Positions 16,736-25,735 of a stretch of DNA of 42,196 bases are shown here, one piece after another. The DNA is from Clostridiales bacterium UBA2432. Its GTDB lineage: Bacteria; Bacillota; Clostridia; Lachnospirales; Vallitaleaceae. The number at the start of each line of letters is the position of its first letter. Within the stretch, counting starts at the first letter, position 1. Both the position numbers and the translations under genes were made by a program. The notes under the pieces are model-generated. The model saw nothing but the letters and a program-made list of their open reading frames with translations, was not told the DNA's origin and ran no database searches. The DNA lies in the NCBI GenBank assembly GCA_002342805.1, contig DDQW01000054.1, positions 51,738 to 93,933 on the forward strand, given 5' to 3'.

Positions 16736-17583
16736 CCTTGCCTATACCCTAACTGATAACAATCGGCCAACCTCTTATGGTTGGTCTCTTTGTTTGATAT
16801 AGGCATCGTTTCCGGATATACAAGATATGCTTTACCCTCATCTTCTAATTGTTCTAGTTCATCGAGTGTTCGATTGTAATGTATGTGGCGAGTTAACATC
16901 GCTTCAACCACTTCAGGATATTTCCGATAATAGGATTTGATGAGTCCCTTGAATTTTACAGGCTCTTTGCGATATCCTTTCTCACGCGTTAAGACAACAA
17001 AAAACTTATTATATCCATCTTCCTTGGCGATATCTAGCGGGATTCCTCCACTAATCCCACCATCAACATATATGTTCCCATTATATTCTGTCGGTGGCAT
17101 AAAAAATGGCATTGAGGATGATGCACGAACAATTTTCATTAAATCTCTGAGCTCTTGCATATCCTCTTTTTTAAAATATTCCATTTTTCCAAGCTCACGA
17201 TTAAACGCCCCTATTCTAAGCTTTGCTGAATTCCTTTTAAACATATCAAAGTCAAAGGGTAGTGCAGCATTTGGATGCGGTGTTTGTTCATAAATATACT
17301 CCGCTCTAAAAAAGCCTTCACCTTTCAAAAAACATTTCCATCCTCCAAAATTAGGGTCTAGGACCGTATCTACAAAAGATTTTTTTGTGCGCTCAATATC
17401 CCTCGATAAATAATTGACTGTATGACTTGATCCTGCTGAAATCCCCGTGACATAATCAAAGTACAACTTATTTTCTAAAAGCGTCGTTACAAATCCTGCT
17501 GTATAACTTGCACGCATGCCTCCACCTTCTAATATAAGTGCCGTGTCTTTTATATTATTTTTTAACGTTTCTTTTACTTCCAT
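16696..17583 (-). CDS. Patatin-like phospholipase family protein
   Basis: 295 residues. The patatin fold is marked by the oxyanion loop EGGGMRASYTAGF (about 19-31), the nucleophile elbow GISAGS (Ser49) and the DGG motif IYVDGGISGG (Asp near 173), which completes the Ser-Asp dyad. Bacterial relatives are serine lipid acyl hydrolases, such as the E. coli RssA/YjjU type; the lipid substrate here is unknown. There is no signal peptide or membrane helix. ATG 17583 has a GAGGGAG site upstream. The last 40 bases overlap the end of the convergent MFS gene. Confidence 0.9.
   Translation of the reverse strand: MEVKETLKNNIKDTALILEGGGMRASYTAGFVTTLLENKLYFDYVTGISAGSSHTVNYLSRDIERTKKSFVDTVLDPNFGGWKCFLKGEGFFRAEYIYEQTPHPNAALPFDFDMFKRNSAKLRIGAFNRELGKMEYFKKEDMQELRDLMKIVRASSSMPFFMPPTEYNGNIYVDGGISGGIPLDIAKEDGYNKFFVVLTREKGYRKEPVKFKGLIKSYYRKYPEVVEAMLTRHIHYNRTLDELEQLEDEGKAYLVYPETMPISNKETNHKRLADCYQLGYRQGQTELPRWREFLL
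16765..16795 (+). terminator. MFS-gene terminator inside the patatin gene
   Basis: GGCCAACC (16765-16772) pairs with GGTTGGTC (16779-16786, one G-U pair) over a 6-base loop, followed by the T-rich TCTTTGTTT. It serves the plus-strand MFS gene but lies within the 3' coding part of the convergent gene. Confidence 0.6.
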
Positions 17584-17801
17584 TTTAATTGTTCTCCCTC
17601 ACTTCATAAATTATATCTATGTATTAGGTGCAAAATCATACGTTAATTTTATCATAAATCACTAATAATAGTATGCTTTTAATCAAATTTTAAAATTCTA
17701 TAAACAAGTGATTAATAGCTGATAAAAACATCGTTAAATATACATATAAAAGGCCATTTTACAATTAATCTGTGTTAGAATAGCTTAAGGAGATGAAAAC
17801 T

Positions 17802-19634
17802 ATGCAAATGAAAAAGCCAAAAATAAATCCAAAAATTTTATACATTGTTATTATGATATCAACCTTCTTTTTACTAAACACCGTTATTATGCCGGCAATG
17901 ATGAACACGCAATTCGAAGAAGTTGACTATGGAACATTTCTAAACACTCTCGAATCCGGACAAATTGATAAGGTTCAAATCGAAGGTGGTTATGTCTATT
18001 ATTCATTAACAGATTCCGAAAATTTATCCTATAAAACAGTGCAATTTGAAGATCCGGGTCTTGTTGAACGTTTACGTCAAGCGAATATTGAATTCGGTAA
18101 GGTTGCAGAAAAGGAAATGTCCCCACTCATGGGCTTCCTATTATCTTGGATCCTTCCCTTTGCTCTTCTGTTCTTTGTCTATCGTTATATCGGTAAAAAA
18201 TTAATGAAGGGTATGGGCCAATCCATGGGCAGTCCGATGCAATTTGGGAAAAGTAACGCCAAAATCTATCAAGATTCTGAGAATCGTGTTAAATTTGATG
18301 ATGTTGCCGGTGAAGATGAAGCTAAAGACTCTCTAACCGAAATCGTTGATTATTTGAACAATCCTGAAAAATATGCAAGTATTGGTGCGAACATGCCAAA
18401 AGGCGCTCTTTTAGTCGGACCTCCCGGAACCGGTAAAACATTGCTTGCTAAAGCAGTTGCCGGCGAAGCCGGTGTTCCTTTTTTCTCAATATCCGGTTCT
18501 GAATTTGTTGAAATGTTTGTGGGTGTTGGTGCTTCGAAAGTCAGAGACCTATTTAAACAAGCCAACGAAAAAGCGCCTTGTATTGTTTTTATTGATGAGA
18601 TTGATACCATTGGTAAAAAAAGGGATAGCAACGGTCTTTCAGGAAATGATGAACGTGAGCAGACACTAAACCAACTTCTTGCCGAAATGGATGGATTTGA
18701 TTCATCAAAAGGTGTTGTTATCTTAGCTGCAACAAATCGTCCCGAAACTTTAGATCCAGCCTTACTTCGACCGGGACGTTTTGACCGAAGAATTCCTGTA
18801 GAACTTCCTGACCTAAAAGGACGCGATTCTATTTTACGCGTCCACGGCAAAAAAGTGAAAATAGGTGATGATGTCGATTATAATAAACTTGCTCGATTAT
18901 CACCCGGTGCTTCTGGCGCAGAACTTGCCAATATTATTAACGAAGGTGCTATTCGCGCAGTACAAAACGGTCGAAAATTTGTCACTCAAGCCGACTTGGA
19001 AGAAAGCATCGAGATTGTTATTGCCGGACATCAAAAGAAAAATAAAATCTTGTCCTCAAAAGAAAAACGTATTGTTGCTTATCATGAAGTGGGTCACGCA
19101 CTTGTGGCTGCCTTACAAACACAAAGTGCACCGGTTACAAAAATCACTATTATTCCTCGTACTTCAGGTGCACTTGGATACACTATGCAAGTCGATGAAG
19201 ATGAAAAAAATCTTATATCAAAAGAAGAAATCGAAAATAAAATTGCAACATATACCGGTGGTCGTGTCGCTGAAAAGCTTATTTTTAATTCAATTACTTC
19301 TGGGGCTGCCAATGACATTGAGCAAGCCACAAAACTGGCACGTAAGATGATTACTCGCTTTGGTATGGATGATGGTTTTGGAATGGTTGCTTTTGAAACC
19401 GTATCGAATCAATATCTTGGTGGCGATTCTTCCCTTGCGTGTTCACCAACAACCTCTTCAAAAATTGACGATTTAGTCATAAAAGCGGTTCAAACACAAT
19501 ATGCTAAAGCAGAACAACTGTTAAAAGATCATATAGACAAGCTTCATGAAATATCAAACTATCTTTATGAGAAAGAAACAATTACCGGTGAAGAGTTCAT
19601 GGAAATCTTAAACACTCAAACCGATGTTGCCTAA
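17802..19634 (+). CDS. ftsH: ATP-dependent zinc metalloprotease FtsH
   Basis: Membrane-anchored AAA+ protease that degrades misfolded membrane proteins and short-lived regulators. Two membrane helices (about residues 14-33 and 109-131, counted from MKTM) flank a short extracytoplasmic domain. The AAA domain has Walker A GPPGTGKT (209-216), Walker B VFIDEID (265-271) and the second region of homology ATNRP...RPGRFDR. The peptidase has HEVGH (431-435) and the third zinc ligand Asp near 508. ATG 17793 adjoins the AAGGAG site, so ATG 17802 is the better start. The second membrane segment and the AAA domain are joined by a Met/Gly-rich linker. It stands alone with a bidirectional terminator behind. 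Many genomes carry more than one FtsH, so this need not be the only copy. Confidence 0.95.
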   Translation: MQMKKPKINPKILYIVIMISTFFLLNTVIMPAMMNTQFEEVDYGTFLNTLESGQIDKVQIEGGYVYYSLTDSENLSYKTVQFEDPGLVERLRQANIEFGKVAEKEMSPLMGFLLSWILPFALLFFVYRYIGKKLMKGMGQSMGSPMQFGKSNAKIYQDSENRVKFDDVAGEDEAKDSLTEIVDYLNNPEKYASIGANMPKGALLVGPPGTGKTLLAKAVAGEAGVPFFSISGSEFVEMFVGVGASKVRDLFKQANEKAPCIVFIDEIDTIGKKRDSNGLSGNDEREQTLNQLLAEMDGFDSSKGVVILAATNRPETLDPALLRPGRFDRRIPVELPDLKGRDSILRVHGKKVKIGDDVDYNKLARLSPGASGAELANIINEGAIRAVQNGRKFVTQADLEESIEIVIAGHQKKNKILSSKEKRIVAYHEVGHALVAALQTQSAPVTKITIIPRTSGALGYTMQVDEDEKNLISKEEIENKIATYTGGRVAEKLIFNSITSGAANDIEQATKLARKMITRFGMDDGFGMVAFETVSNQYLGGDSSLACSPTTSSKIDDLVIKAVQTQYAKAEQLLKDHIDKLHEISNYLYEKETITGEEFMEILNTQTDVA

Positions 19635-19647
19635 TCCTTATACAAAT

Positions 19648-19701
19648 AAAAAGAGCTTGTGCGCTAGTATATTTTCTTACTATCGCAAAAGCTCTTTTTT
19701 T
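19648..19701. terminator. Bidirectional terminator between ftsH and the zinc-ribbon gene
   Basis: AAAAAGAGCTT (19648-19658) pairs with AAGCTCTTTTT (19689-19699), extended by inner stems TGCG/CGCA and TAGTA/TACTA. T-rich tails exist on both strands. Confidence 0.8.
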
Positions 19702-19716
19702 ACATGGACTTTAGCC

Positions 19717-20589
19717 TTATGGACGCCATAAGGTTATGTCCATAACATACCCGTCATATTCATTAGAATAGCCATATCCATAAGCTCCCGATTCATCTTC
19801 AAAAAACCAGATATCCATCATATACAAACCATCGCTTGTCTCAAAAGTTAATATTCCATCTGTGTACCAAGCCGGAATGGCTACATATTCACCTTCTTCT
19901 CCCTCAAGCTCTTCTGTTATTCCTATACTGGTTACTTGTCCATTCTCTGTGTAAACGTCAAATTCAATATAGGATTCGTAGGTCATCTCATCTCCTGAAT
20001 ATTCTTCTAAATATCCTTGCCACTGACCTTCAATTACTTCTACCGGCAATATACTTGCATCCCATAAACCGTCATCCCCTCCATAGTATTCTTCATCCTC
20101 AGGGACATCTATGGGATTCGAATTATCTTCTATAAGCTGATCTTGAACATACTGATCTATATCCATATCATATTCGGTTTCGATTTGATCGGTTATATCT
20201 TCAATGATATTTTCAGCCCCCCCCCAATCTTCAGAGTCAAAATCTCCTTCGATTCCTAATTCATCTGTTATTTTTTCTGTCACTGAATCTTGGACTTTTT
20301 TTGTGATCTCATCTTTCTTCGAAAGCAATAATAAAACCCCTGCAATTGTGATCAAAATAAAAATCCCAAGAATTGAAAAAACAATAATCAAGACTTTCTT
20401 TGTGCCCGATCCTGATTTTCTTGGTACATGTTGTTGTGGTGGTAGTGGTTGTTGTTGCGGTGCCGATTGTTGAGCAGGTTGTATCCTTTCGTTTGGTGGA
20501 GTTTTATCCACGACCCTTGTACCACAGTTCTCGCAAAAGACCGCATCTTGATCTAACGGATTCCCACAATTTGCACAAAATTTGTTCAT
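19717..20589 (-). CDS. Zinc-ribbon membrane protein with acidic extracytoplasmic domain
   Basis: 290 residues. The N-terminus is a double-CxxC zinc ribbon (FCANCGNPLD...FCENCG, residues 5-22), followed by a Gln/Pro-rich linker (36-53), one membrane helix (about 66-90) and a long, very acidic C-terminal part (about 91-290) that should lie outside the cell. The last ~120 residues look like a beta-rich domain (GQWQGYLEEYSGDEMTYES onwards). Many Clostridia carry such proteins; their role is unknown. Codons 122-125 contain a run of nine G (plus-strand C9 at 20217-20225). One G more makes a TGA at once and one G fewer gives a TAA eight codons later, so slippage would remove the outer domain. Confidence 0.8.
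   Translation of the reverse strand: MNKFCANCGNPLDQDAVFCENCGTRVVDKTPPNERIQPAQQSAPQQQPLPPQQHVPRKSGSGTKKVLIIVFSILGIFILITIAGVLLLLSKKDEITKKVQDSVTEKITDELGIEGDFDSEDWGGAENIIEDITDQIETEYDMDIDQYVQDQLIEDNSNPIDVPEDEEYYGGDDGLWDASILPVEVIEGQWQGYLEEYSGDEMTYESYIEFDVYTENGQVTSIGITEELEGEEGEYVAIPAWYTDGILTFETSDGLYMMDIWFFEDESGAYGYGYSNEYDGYVMDITLWRP
20217..20225. repeat. C9/G9 homopolymer inside a coding sequence
   Basis: Nine C on the plus strand, read as TGG GGG GGG GCT in the minus-strand gene. Such a run is rare in this A+T-rich sequence and is a known type of slippage site. At nine the frame is open. Confidence 0.9.
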
Positions 20590-20639
20590 AGCTTCACGCC
20601 CCTTTCTAAGCTTATTATATCACCCTATTTAAGAGAATA

Positions 20640-21470
20640 CTATATAGATTTATAGGTCTCTAAAAAACTATGCTTCTCTCCATTTTTCCGATATCCTTGC
20701 ACCGTGTTCATATTGACATTGTGAGTGGCATTAAAAATATTCATCTCAACATATGGATTATCTTTTTGAAGCTTTTGGATGAGTCGCTTCATTTCTCCAC
20801 GTTTTGATCCACCACCTTGCCCATCAAGCACACAATTTTCTGTAAATCGACACGCACATTGGATAAATTTCAAATCATTGAGTTTCATCCACTCTTTTAT
20901 GGTATCTTCACGTATTAGATACATGGGACGAATCAGCTCCATACCTTCAAAATTCAAACTATGAAGTTTAGGCATCATGGTCTTAATCTCAGCTCCATAA
21001 AACATGCTCATTAAGGTTGTCTCAATGACATCATCAAAGTGATGCCCCAGAGCTATTTTATTACACCCCAAATCTTGTGCATATTTATACAAGTGCCCTC
21101 GGCGCATTTTCGCACACATATAGCATGGATTATCATCCATATCTGCTACTGCTTCAAAAATTGTAGAATCAAAAATTTGAATTGGAATTTCTAACATCTT
21201 TGCATTGTCTTCAATCCTCTTTCGGTTAATTAGGTTATAACCGGGATCCATCACAATATATTCTACATCAAAGGGAAATATCGAGTATTTATGAATGAGT
21301 TGCATGCATTTTGCTAGAAGCATAGAGTCTTTTCCACCAGAAATACATACAGCTATTTTATCGCCTTCTTCGATTAATTCATAGTTTTTAATTCCTTTTA
21401 CAAACTTTGACCATATTGTTTTTTTAAATGTCTTACTAATGCTTCGTTCGACTTCACTTGCTCTATTCAT
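20640..21470 (-). CDS. TtcA-like tRNA 2-thiolation PP-loop ATPase
   Basis: 276 residues of the TtcA/TilS-like ATP-pyrophosphatase group. The PP-loop is ISGGKDS (about residues 44-50). A CYMCAKMRRG block near the middle and a further Cys pair (CACRF...NC) can hold the iron-sulfur cluster that TtcA enzymes use to thiolate cytidine 32 of tRNA. GHHFDDVIET is the second conserved block. The start ATG 21470 lies inside the end of the cysteine desulfurase gene (8-base overlap), with its AGGAG site in that gene, so the two are translationally coupled and the desulfurase is the likely sulfur donor. The exact tRNA position modified is inferred from family only. Confidence 0.85.
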   Translation of the reverse strand: MNRASEVERSISKTFKKTIWSKFVKGIKNYELIEEGDKIAVCISGGKDSMLLAKCMQLIHKYSIFPFDVEYIVMDPGYNLINRKRIEDNAKMLEIPIQIFDSTIFEAVADMDDNPCYMCAKMRRGHLYKYAQDLGCNKIALGHHFDDVIETTLMSMFYGAEIKTMMPKLHSLNFEGMELIRPMYLIREDTIKEWMKLNDLKFIQCACRFTENCVLDGQGGGSKRGEMKRLIQKLQKDNPYVEMNIFNATHNVNMNTVQGYRKNGEKHSFLETYKSI

Positions 21471-22587
21471 GATTAAAACTCCTCAATTCTTTATCAAATA
21501 TTTCTTTAAATGCGTCTAGCTCGTCACGGGTTGTTAAATGGCTTAAACTAATTCGCAAGGTTGATCTAGCTCCTTTTTTATCCTTTGTCAATGCATATAC
21601 GGCTCTTGATGGGGCATATGGGGATGAACATGCCGATTTTGTTGATAGAAAAAATCCTTTTTCCGCCAATTGATTCTTCATCTCTTCTGCTTTTATATCT
21701 ATCAGCGTAATATTTGTAATGAAAGGAATACTTGCTTGTGTGGAATTTATACGTACCTGATTATAGTTTTCAAAAAAATCAATTAATTCCTTTCTCAAGC
21801 TTTCAACATAAGTATAATTTGCTTCACGTTTTGTTTCAAGCAAGGACAGGGCCCTTGCAAGTGAGTCAATCAAACTAAGTGACGGTGTACCGCTTCGATA
21901 GGGTGATATACTCAATCCACCATGATGAAGGGGCTCAATAATAACCGATTCCTTAAGGACTAGACAAGCAATTCCATTCAATCCATAAATTTTATGTCCT
22001 GAAAAAGTGTAACTATCCACATATTCCAGATGAATCGGAACTTTACCCACAGCCTGTGTTCCATCAATGTGAACAAGTGCATCAGAATGCTCTTTAATAT
22101 ATTTTGAAAGCATATGTATATCTTGCAAAATTCCTACTTCACTGTCCACTTCACACAAGGCAACAAGAAGAGTATCTTCTCGAAGCAATGATTGAAAATG
22201 CTCAAAATCTATTTTCCCTGTAGGATCTAGCTGCACATAATCAATCTCAAACCCTTGTTTTTCTAATTCACCGATTGGACCAAGTGTTGAAGAATGCTCT
22301 AAAAAACTAGTGATTATATGTTTTTTTCTTGCACCATGTTCTGCGGCTATTCCTTTGATAGCAAGGTTATTTGACTCTGTTCCTGATGACGTAAAGATCA
22401 TCTCGTTGGGTTTAATCTTCAAAACTCTTGCTATTCTATTTTTCGCATCTTCAAGCATATCTTTTGCTGGTTTTGCTAAAGGATTATTTGAATTCGGGTT
22501 CATCGGAAATCGATGCTCACATTCAACAAATCCTTGAATCACTTCTTCACACGCTGGCGTATTCGCAGCATAATCTAAATAAATCAT
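21463..22587 (-). CDS. Cysteine desulfurase family protein (NifS/IscS-like)
   Basis: About 374 residues, class V aminotransferase fold. It would take sulfur from L-cysteine using pyridoxal phosphate. IYLDYAANTP starts the chain; SSGTESNN holds the phosphate-binding loop, HIDGTQAVGK the Asp and Gln that contact the cofactor, SGHKIYG the Schiff-base Lys, and STKSACSS the catalytic Cys. The residue before the loop His is EHSS rather than the common EHHA, so it is a divergent branch. ATG 22587 follows AAAGGA; the first ATG at 22602 overlaps that site. It overlaps the TtcA-like gene by 8 bases, which ties its job to tRNA thiolation. Confidence 0.9.
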   Translation of the reverse strand: MIYLDYAANTPACEEVIQGFVECEHRFPMNPNSNNPLAKPAKDMLEDAKNRIARVLKIKPNEMIFTSSGTESNNLAIKGIAAEHGARKKHIITSFLEHSSTLGPIGELEKQGFEIDYVQLDPTGKIDFEHFQSLLREDTLLVALCEVDSEVGILQDIHMLSKYIKEHSDALVHIDGTQAVGKVPIHLEYVDSYTFSGHKIYGLNGIACLVLKESVIIEPLHHGGLSISPYRSGTPSLSLIDSLARALSLLETKREANYTYVESLRKELIDFFENYNQVRINSTQASIPFITNITLIDIKAEEMKNQLAEKGFFLSTKSACSSPYAPSRAVYALTKDKKGARSTLRISLSHLTTRDELDAFKEIFDKELRSFNHE

Positions 22588-22709
22588 ATTATTTCCTTTC
22601 ATATTTTAAGTTCATCTCACATTTTACCTCATGAAGACAACATAAGTAACTATACTTTTATAAAAAACACATGTATAATACAACTAATCTATTAGAAACG
22701 GAGCAGACG

Positions 22710-23354
22710 ATGATAAAAAAAATTAACACTACCCCTGAATTCAAACGTCGAATTTGGATGACTATTATTGGTGTATTAACCACGGGTTTTTCCGTTGGAA
22801 TGTTTAATTTTTCCACTTTTGGTATGGATCCATTCCAAGTCTTTGCCCATGGAATATCCTATCATTTACCTCTAGGATTTGGGACATTCTATACATTGCT
22901 AAACCTCTTAATGCTTATTTTTATTTTTGCTATTGACCGTTCAAAAATCGGTCTTGGCACCTTAATCAACATTTTTCTGTTAGGATACATGGTTCAATTC
23001 TCTTCATGGCTTTTCACAACGCTTATTCCTAGCCCGACATTATTCAATCGAAGCCTATTGTTGCTTATTGGTCTAACCCTTCTGTGTTTTGGGTCAGCCC
23101 TCTATTTCACTGCAGAAATGGGCGTATCAACCTATGATGCTGTTGCACTCATAATGACCGAAAAAAAAGTCGCAAAATTTCAATATTGCAGAATCGGAAC
23201 AGATTTATTTTGTACGGTCACCGGCTTTGTACTTGGCGCAACTGTCGGTATCGGAACCCTTATAACAGCTTTTTTTATGGGACCTATTATTGCCTTCTTC
23301 AATATAAAAATTGCCATACCTTTGCGATATGGCAAACATGCACATATTGAATAA
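22710..23354 (+). CDS. YczE/YitT-like integral membrane protein
   Basis: About 214 residues with five or six hydrophobic segments. The pattern (TTGFSVGMFNFSTFGMDPFQV near the start and AEMGVSTYDAVALIM in the second half) matches the YczE family (COG2364), a family without a proved activity. ATG 22710 follows CGGAG at six bases; an in-frame ATG at 22671 has no ribosome binding site. Its TAA abuts the stop codon of the convergent GGDEF-EAL gene with no base between. A hairpin near its 3' end (23306-23335) terminates that neighbour. Confidence 0.85.
   Translation: MIKKINTTPEFKRRIWMTIIGVLTTGFSVGMFNFSTFGMDPFQVFAHGISYHLPLGFGTFYTLLNLLMLIFIFAIDRSKIGLGTLINIFLLGYMVQFSSWLFTTLIPSPTLFNRSLLLLIGLTLLCFGSALYFTAEMGVSTYDAVALIMTEKKVAKFQYCRIGTDLFCTVTGFVLGATVGIGTLITAFFMGPIIAFFNIKIAIPLRYGKHAHIE
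23306..23335 (-). terminator. Terminator of the GGDEF-EAL gene, inside the yczE-like gene
   Basis: TTGCCATA (23311-23318) and TATGGCAA (23328-23335) form an 8-bp stem over a 9-base loop. On the minus strand TTTTTATA follows. It is inside the 3' coding part of the plus-strand gene. Confidence 0.65.
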
Positions 23355-25124
23355 TTATTTTTTCTTGGATTTACAATACTCAGCCATTACAGCATTCATT
23401 TCATTGAGCTGTAATGGTTTTCCCCATATATATCCTTGAATATAGTCACATCGATAGTTATCTAAAAGGCTCACTTGTTGCATGTGTTCGACCCCTTCTG
23501 CAACAACTCGATAATTCATATCATGGGCCATCTTCACTATATTTCCGACCATTTTTAACTTCACAGAATCGGATTCAATACTATCAATAAATGTTTTATC
23601 GATTTTTAATATGTCTACCGGTAACTTTTGCAAATAATTCAAGGATGAATATCCCGTACCAAAATCATCAAGAGCAATTCGTATTCCCATACTTCTTAAA
23701 ATATGTAGAACATCTAATATTTTTTGCGTCGGTTTCATAAAAATGGATTCTGTAATCTCAAATTCTAATTCTTTACCTTCGATGTCATACTCTTGCATAA
23801 CATCCTTGACCATTTTAAGAAAATAAGGTTCTTTTAGTTGCAATGGAGATATATTGATGCTTAAGCTACCTTCCTGACAATTATAGGATTTTTTTATATC
23901 GACAATTCGTTGACAGGCAGCTCGCAATACCCATTCTCCAAGCTCATGAATAAAATCACATTCCTCTGCTTCTTCAATAAACTTCAGCGGAGACACTTGC
24001 CCAAAAACAGGAGATTCCCACCGTGCCAACACTTCAAATCCACGAATCCGTTTTGGATCAATCTCAAATTGGGGCTGATACATAACATACAACTCTCCGT
24101 TCGCAATAGAATTTTTAAGTGCTGTAGAAAATCGTATTTTTTCTTTAAGCATATTTTCCATTCCTTGGTCAAAGAACATAAGCCCATGCTTTTTTTCTCG
24201 TTTCGCAGTCATTAATGCCGTCTCTGCATATTGAAAAATTTTATTATAGTCTGTCGTATCATTTGGATAGAGGGTCGCACCCACACTCGAATTTATAGCA
24301 AAGGTCAAATCACCCAGCAAGAGTGAACTTTTAATGACTTCTTGAAGCTTTCTTGCATAGGCTTCCAGTCTTTCTCTATCATTTGTATGTTGAACAAAGA
24401 GTATAAACTCATCACCACCAAATCGTCCAAAAAAATCGTCCTTTTCTATGTTTTCTTTCAATCGGTTAGCCATTAATTTTAATACCTGATCACCAATTCT
24501 ATGTCCATAACGATTGTTGATTAACTTAAAATCATCGATATCAAATATGAGGACTGCAAATCCTTGTTCAGGTATTGCATTGCCACGGATAAGTTTTTCC
24601 ATGTGATTAAAGACCATATTGCGATTGGGGATATTGGTTGTGCTATCATAGTATGTTAATGCATTGAGTTGTTCTTGATGTTCCATTAATCGCGTGTAAA
24701 TATTCATATATGCATTTTTTTGCTTTTCTATTTCTTCATACTTTTCTTCGATTTTTAAATGAAAGGAGTAAATCGTTATGACAATAGCAATTGTACTTAT
24801 GGATATAACAATTCCCGGAAGAATCGACAGATTTTGAACCACTATGAATCGAATAAAAAGCATAACCGTCTGAACGCCATTAACTGCTATGGCTGCACGA
24901 GCACCCATTCTAGGCAACCGAGCAACGATAAAGACTGAACTAATCACTTGTATTTGTGCAATTAAGCCTTGAATGTGCACCATTCTAAGGCTGGCCTGAA
25001 GAAACATGATGAATATATATACTAATAAAAAAACTAAAATTAATATATGATCCATACGTTTATTTTCTTTTTCTATGTTGAACAAATATGATCTAAACAA
25101 ACGTTCCATCAAGGTGTTATTCAT
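23355..25124 (-). CDS. Membrane GGDEF-EAL protein (c-di-GMP synthesis/turnover)
   Basis: 589 residues. About four hydrophobic segments (27-122) form an N-terminal membrane module without a domain I can name, then a short coiled coil (123-150). The GGDEF domain (about 155-310) has an intact RFGGDEF (236-240) and IFDIDDFK metal block but no RxxD inhibitory site at the usual place. The EAL domain (about 325-580) reads EVL instead of EAL (Glu364) yet keeps the other metal and catalytic residues: Asn424, Glu456, the DD pair 486-487, Lys507 and Glu543 of EGVE. Both making and breaking of c-di-GMP are possible. ATG 25124 follows AGAGGAG. Confidence 0.92.
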   Translation of the reverse strand: MNNTLMERLFRSYLFNIEKENKRMDHILILVFLLVYIFIMFLQASLRMVHIQGLIAQIQVISSVFIVARLPRMGARAAIAVNGVQTVMLFIRFIVVQNLSILPGIVISISTIAIVITIYSFHLKIEEKYEEIEKQKNAYMNIYTRLMEHQEQLNALTYYDSTTNIPNRNMVFNHMEKLIRGNAIPEQGFAVLIFDIDDFKLINNRYGHRIGDQVLKLMANRLKENIEKDDFFGRFGGDEFILFVQHTNDRERLEAYARKLQEVIKSSLLLGDLTFAINSSVGATLYPNDTTDYNKIFQYAETALMTAKREKKHGLMFFDQGMENMLKEKIRFSTALKNSIANGELYVMYQPQFEIDPKRIRGFEVLARWESPVFGQVSPLKFIEEAEECDFIHELGEWVLRAACQRIVDIKKSYNCQEGSLSINISPLQLKEPYFLKMVKDVMQEYDIEGKELEFEITESIFMKPTQKILDVLHILRSMGIRIALDDFGTGYSSLNYLQKLPVDILKIDKTFIDSIESDSVKLKMVGNIVKMAHDMNYRVVAEGVEHMQQVSLLDNYRCDYIQGYIWGKPLQLNEMNAVMAEYCKSKKK

Positions 25125-25183
25125 GATTTTCTCCTCTTGCTATAGTAGGTATATTATAGCGCGTTCTGAACAAAAGCTCAACC

Positions 25184-25234
25184 AAAAAAGGGGGATTGCA
25201 TCCCTTGATTTATTAATTAATGCAGTCACCCTTT
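25184..25234 (-). terminator. Terminator behind the cytochrome-b5/membrane protein pair
   Basis: Minus strand: AAAGGGTGACTGCAT pairs with ATGCAATCCCCCTTT (one mismatch and one G-U pair) and runs into TTTTTT. Confidence 0.7.
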
Positions 25235-25247
25235 GTCTTTAAACACA

Positions 25248-25700
25248 CTATTTTTTATTCTTCTGTCGTTTGATTAATAGCCGCGATGTGACATGAGTCA
25301 CAACCGCTAATGGAACGATATAAATTGCTAATCCATGAATGAACTGTAATATGTCATATATTGTTCTTGATATACTCCAAATATAATTAATAATAAGACC
25401 TGAAACGATGCTAAATAAATAGTAGACAAGAATAATTTGTGTTGATATTTTTGCAACCTTTACGAGAGGTTTCCCTTTTAGATTAAAATTATTTTTAATC
25501 ATTTGTTGTATGAGCCGTTTGTTCTTTGAAAAAACAAATACAATGAAAGGAACAAGGACCGTTGATATCCCTAATAAAGGATGAATAGTGTAAAAAAATG
25601 AATGGCTCGTTCTAAACCAACCCGCAACAAAGGTTAATAAATATAAGGTCAAAAAACTAAAATGCCATTTTAAAAAATCATTTCTAAAAATCTTTTCCAC
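25248..25700 (-). CDS. Four-helix membrane protein, possible b-type cytochrome
   Basis: 150 residues, starting at GTG 25700 behind a long AGGAGGGGG site. Four hydrophobic segments are visible (about 10-27, 38-57, 86-107 and 118-137). His residues fall in or at the ends of helices (TIHPLLG, QFIHGLAIY, VTHVTSR), an arrangement that could bind heme as in cytochrome b561-like or DUF4405-type proteins. I cannot name the family with confidence. It lies 35 bases behind the cytochrome-b5-like lipoprotein gene and shares its terminator, which supports a joint redox or heme role at the membrane. Confidence 0.65.
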   Translation of the reverse strand: MEKIFRNDFLKWHFSFLTLYLLTFVAGWFRTSHSFFYTIHPLLGISTVLVPFIVFVFSKNKRLIQQMIKNNFNLKGKPLVKVAKISTQIILVYYLFSIVSGLIINYIWSISRTIYDILQFIHGLAIYIVPLAVVTHVTSRLLIKRQKNKK

Positions 25701-25735
25701 AATAATCCCCCTCCTTTTTTCAATTAAATCTCAGG

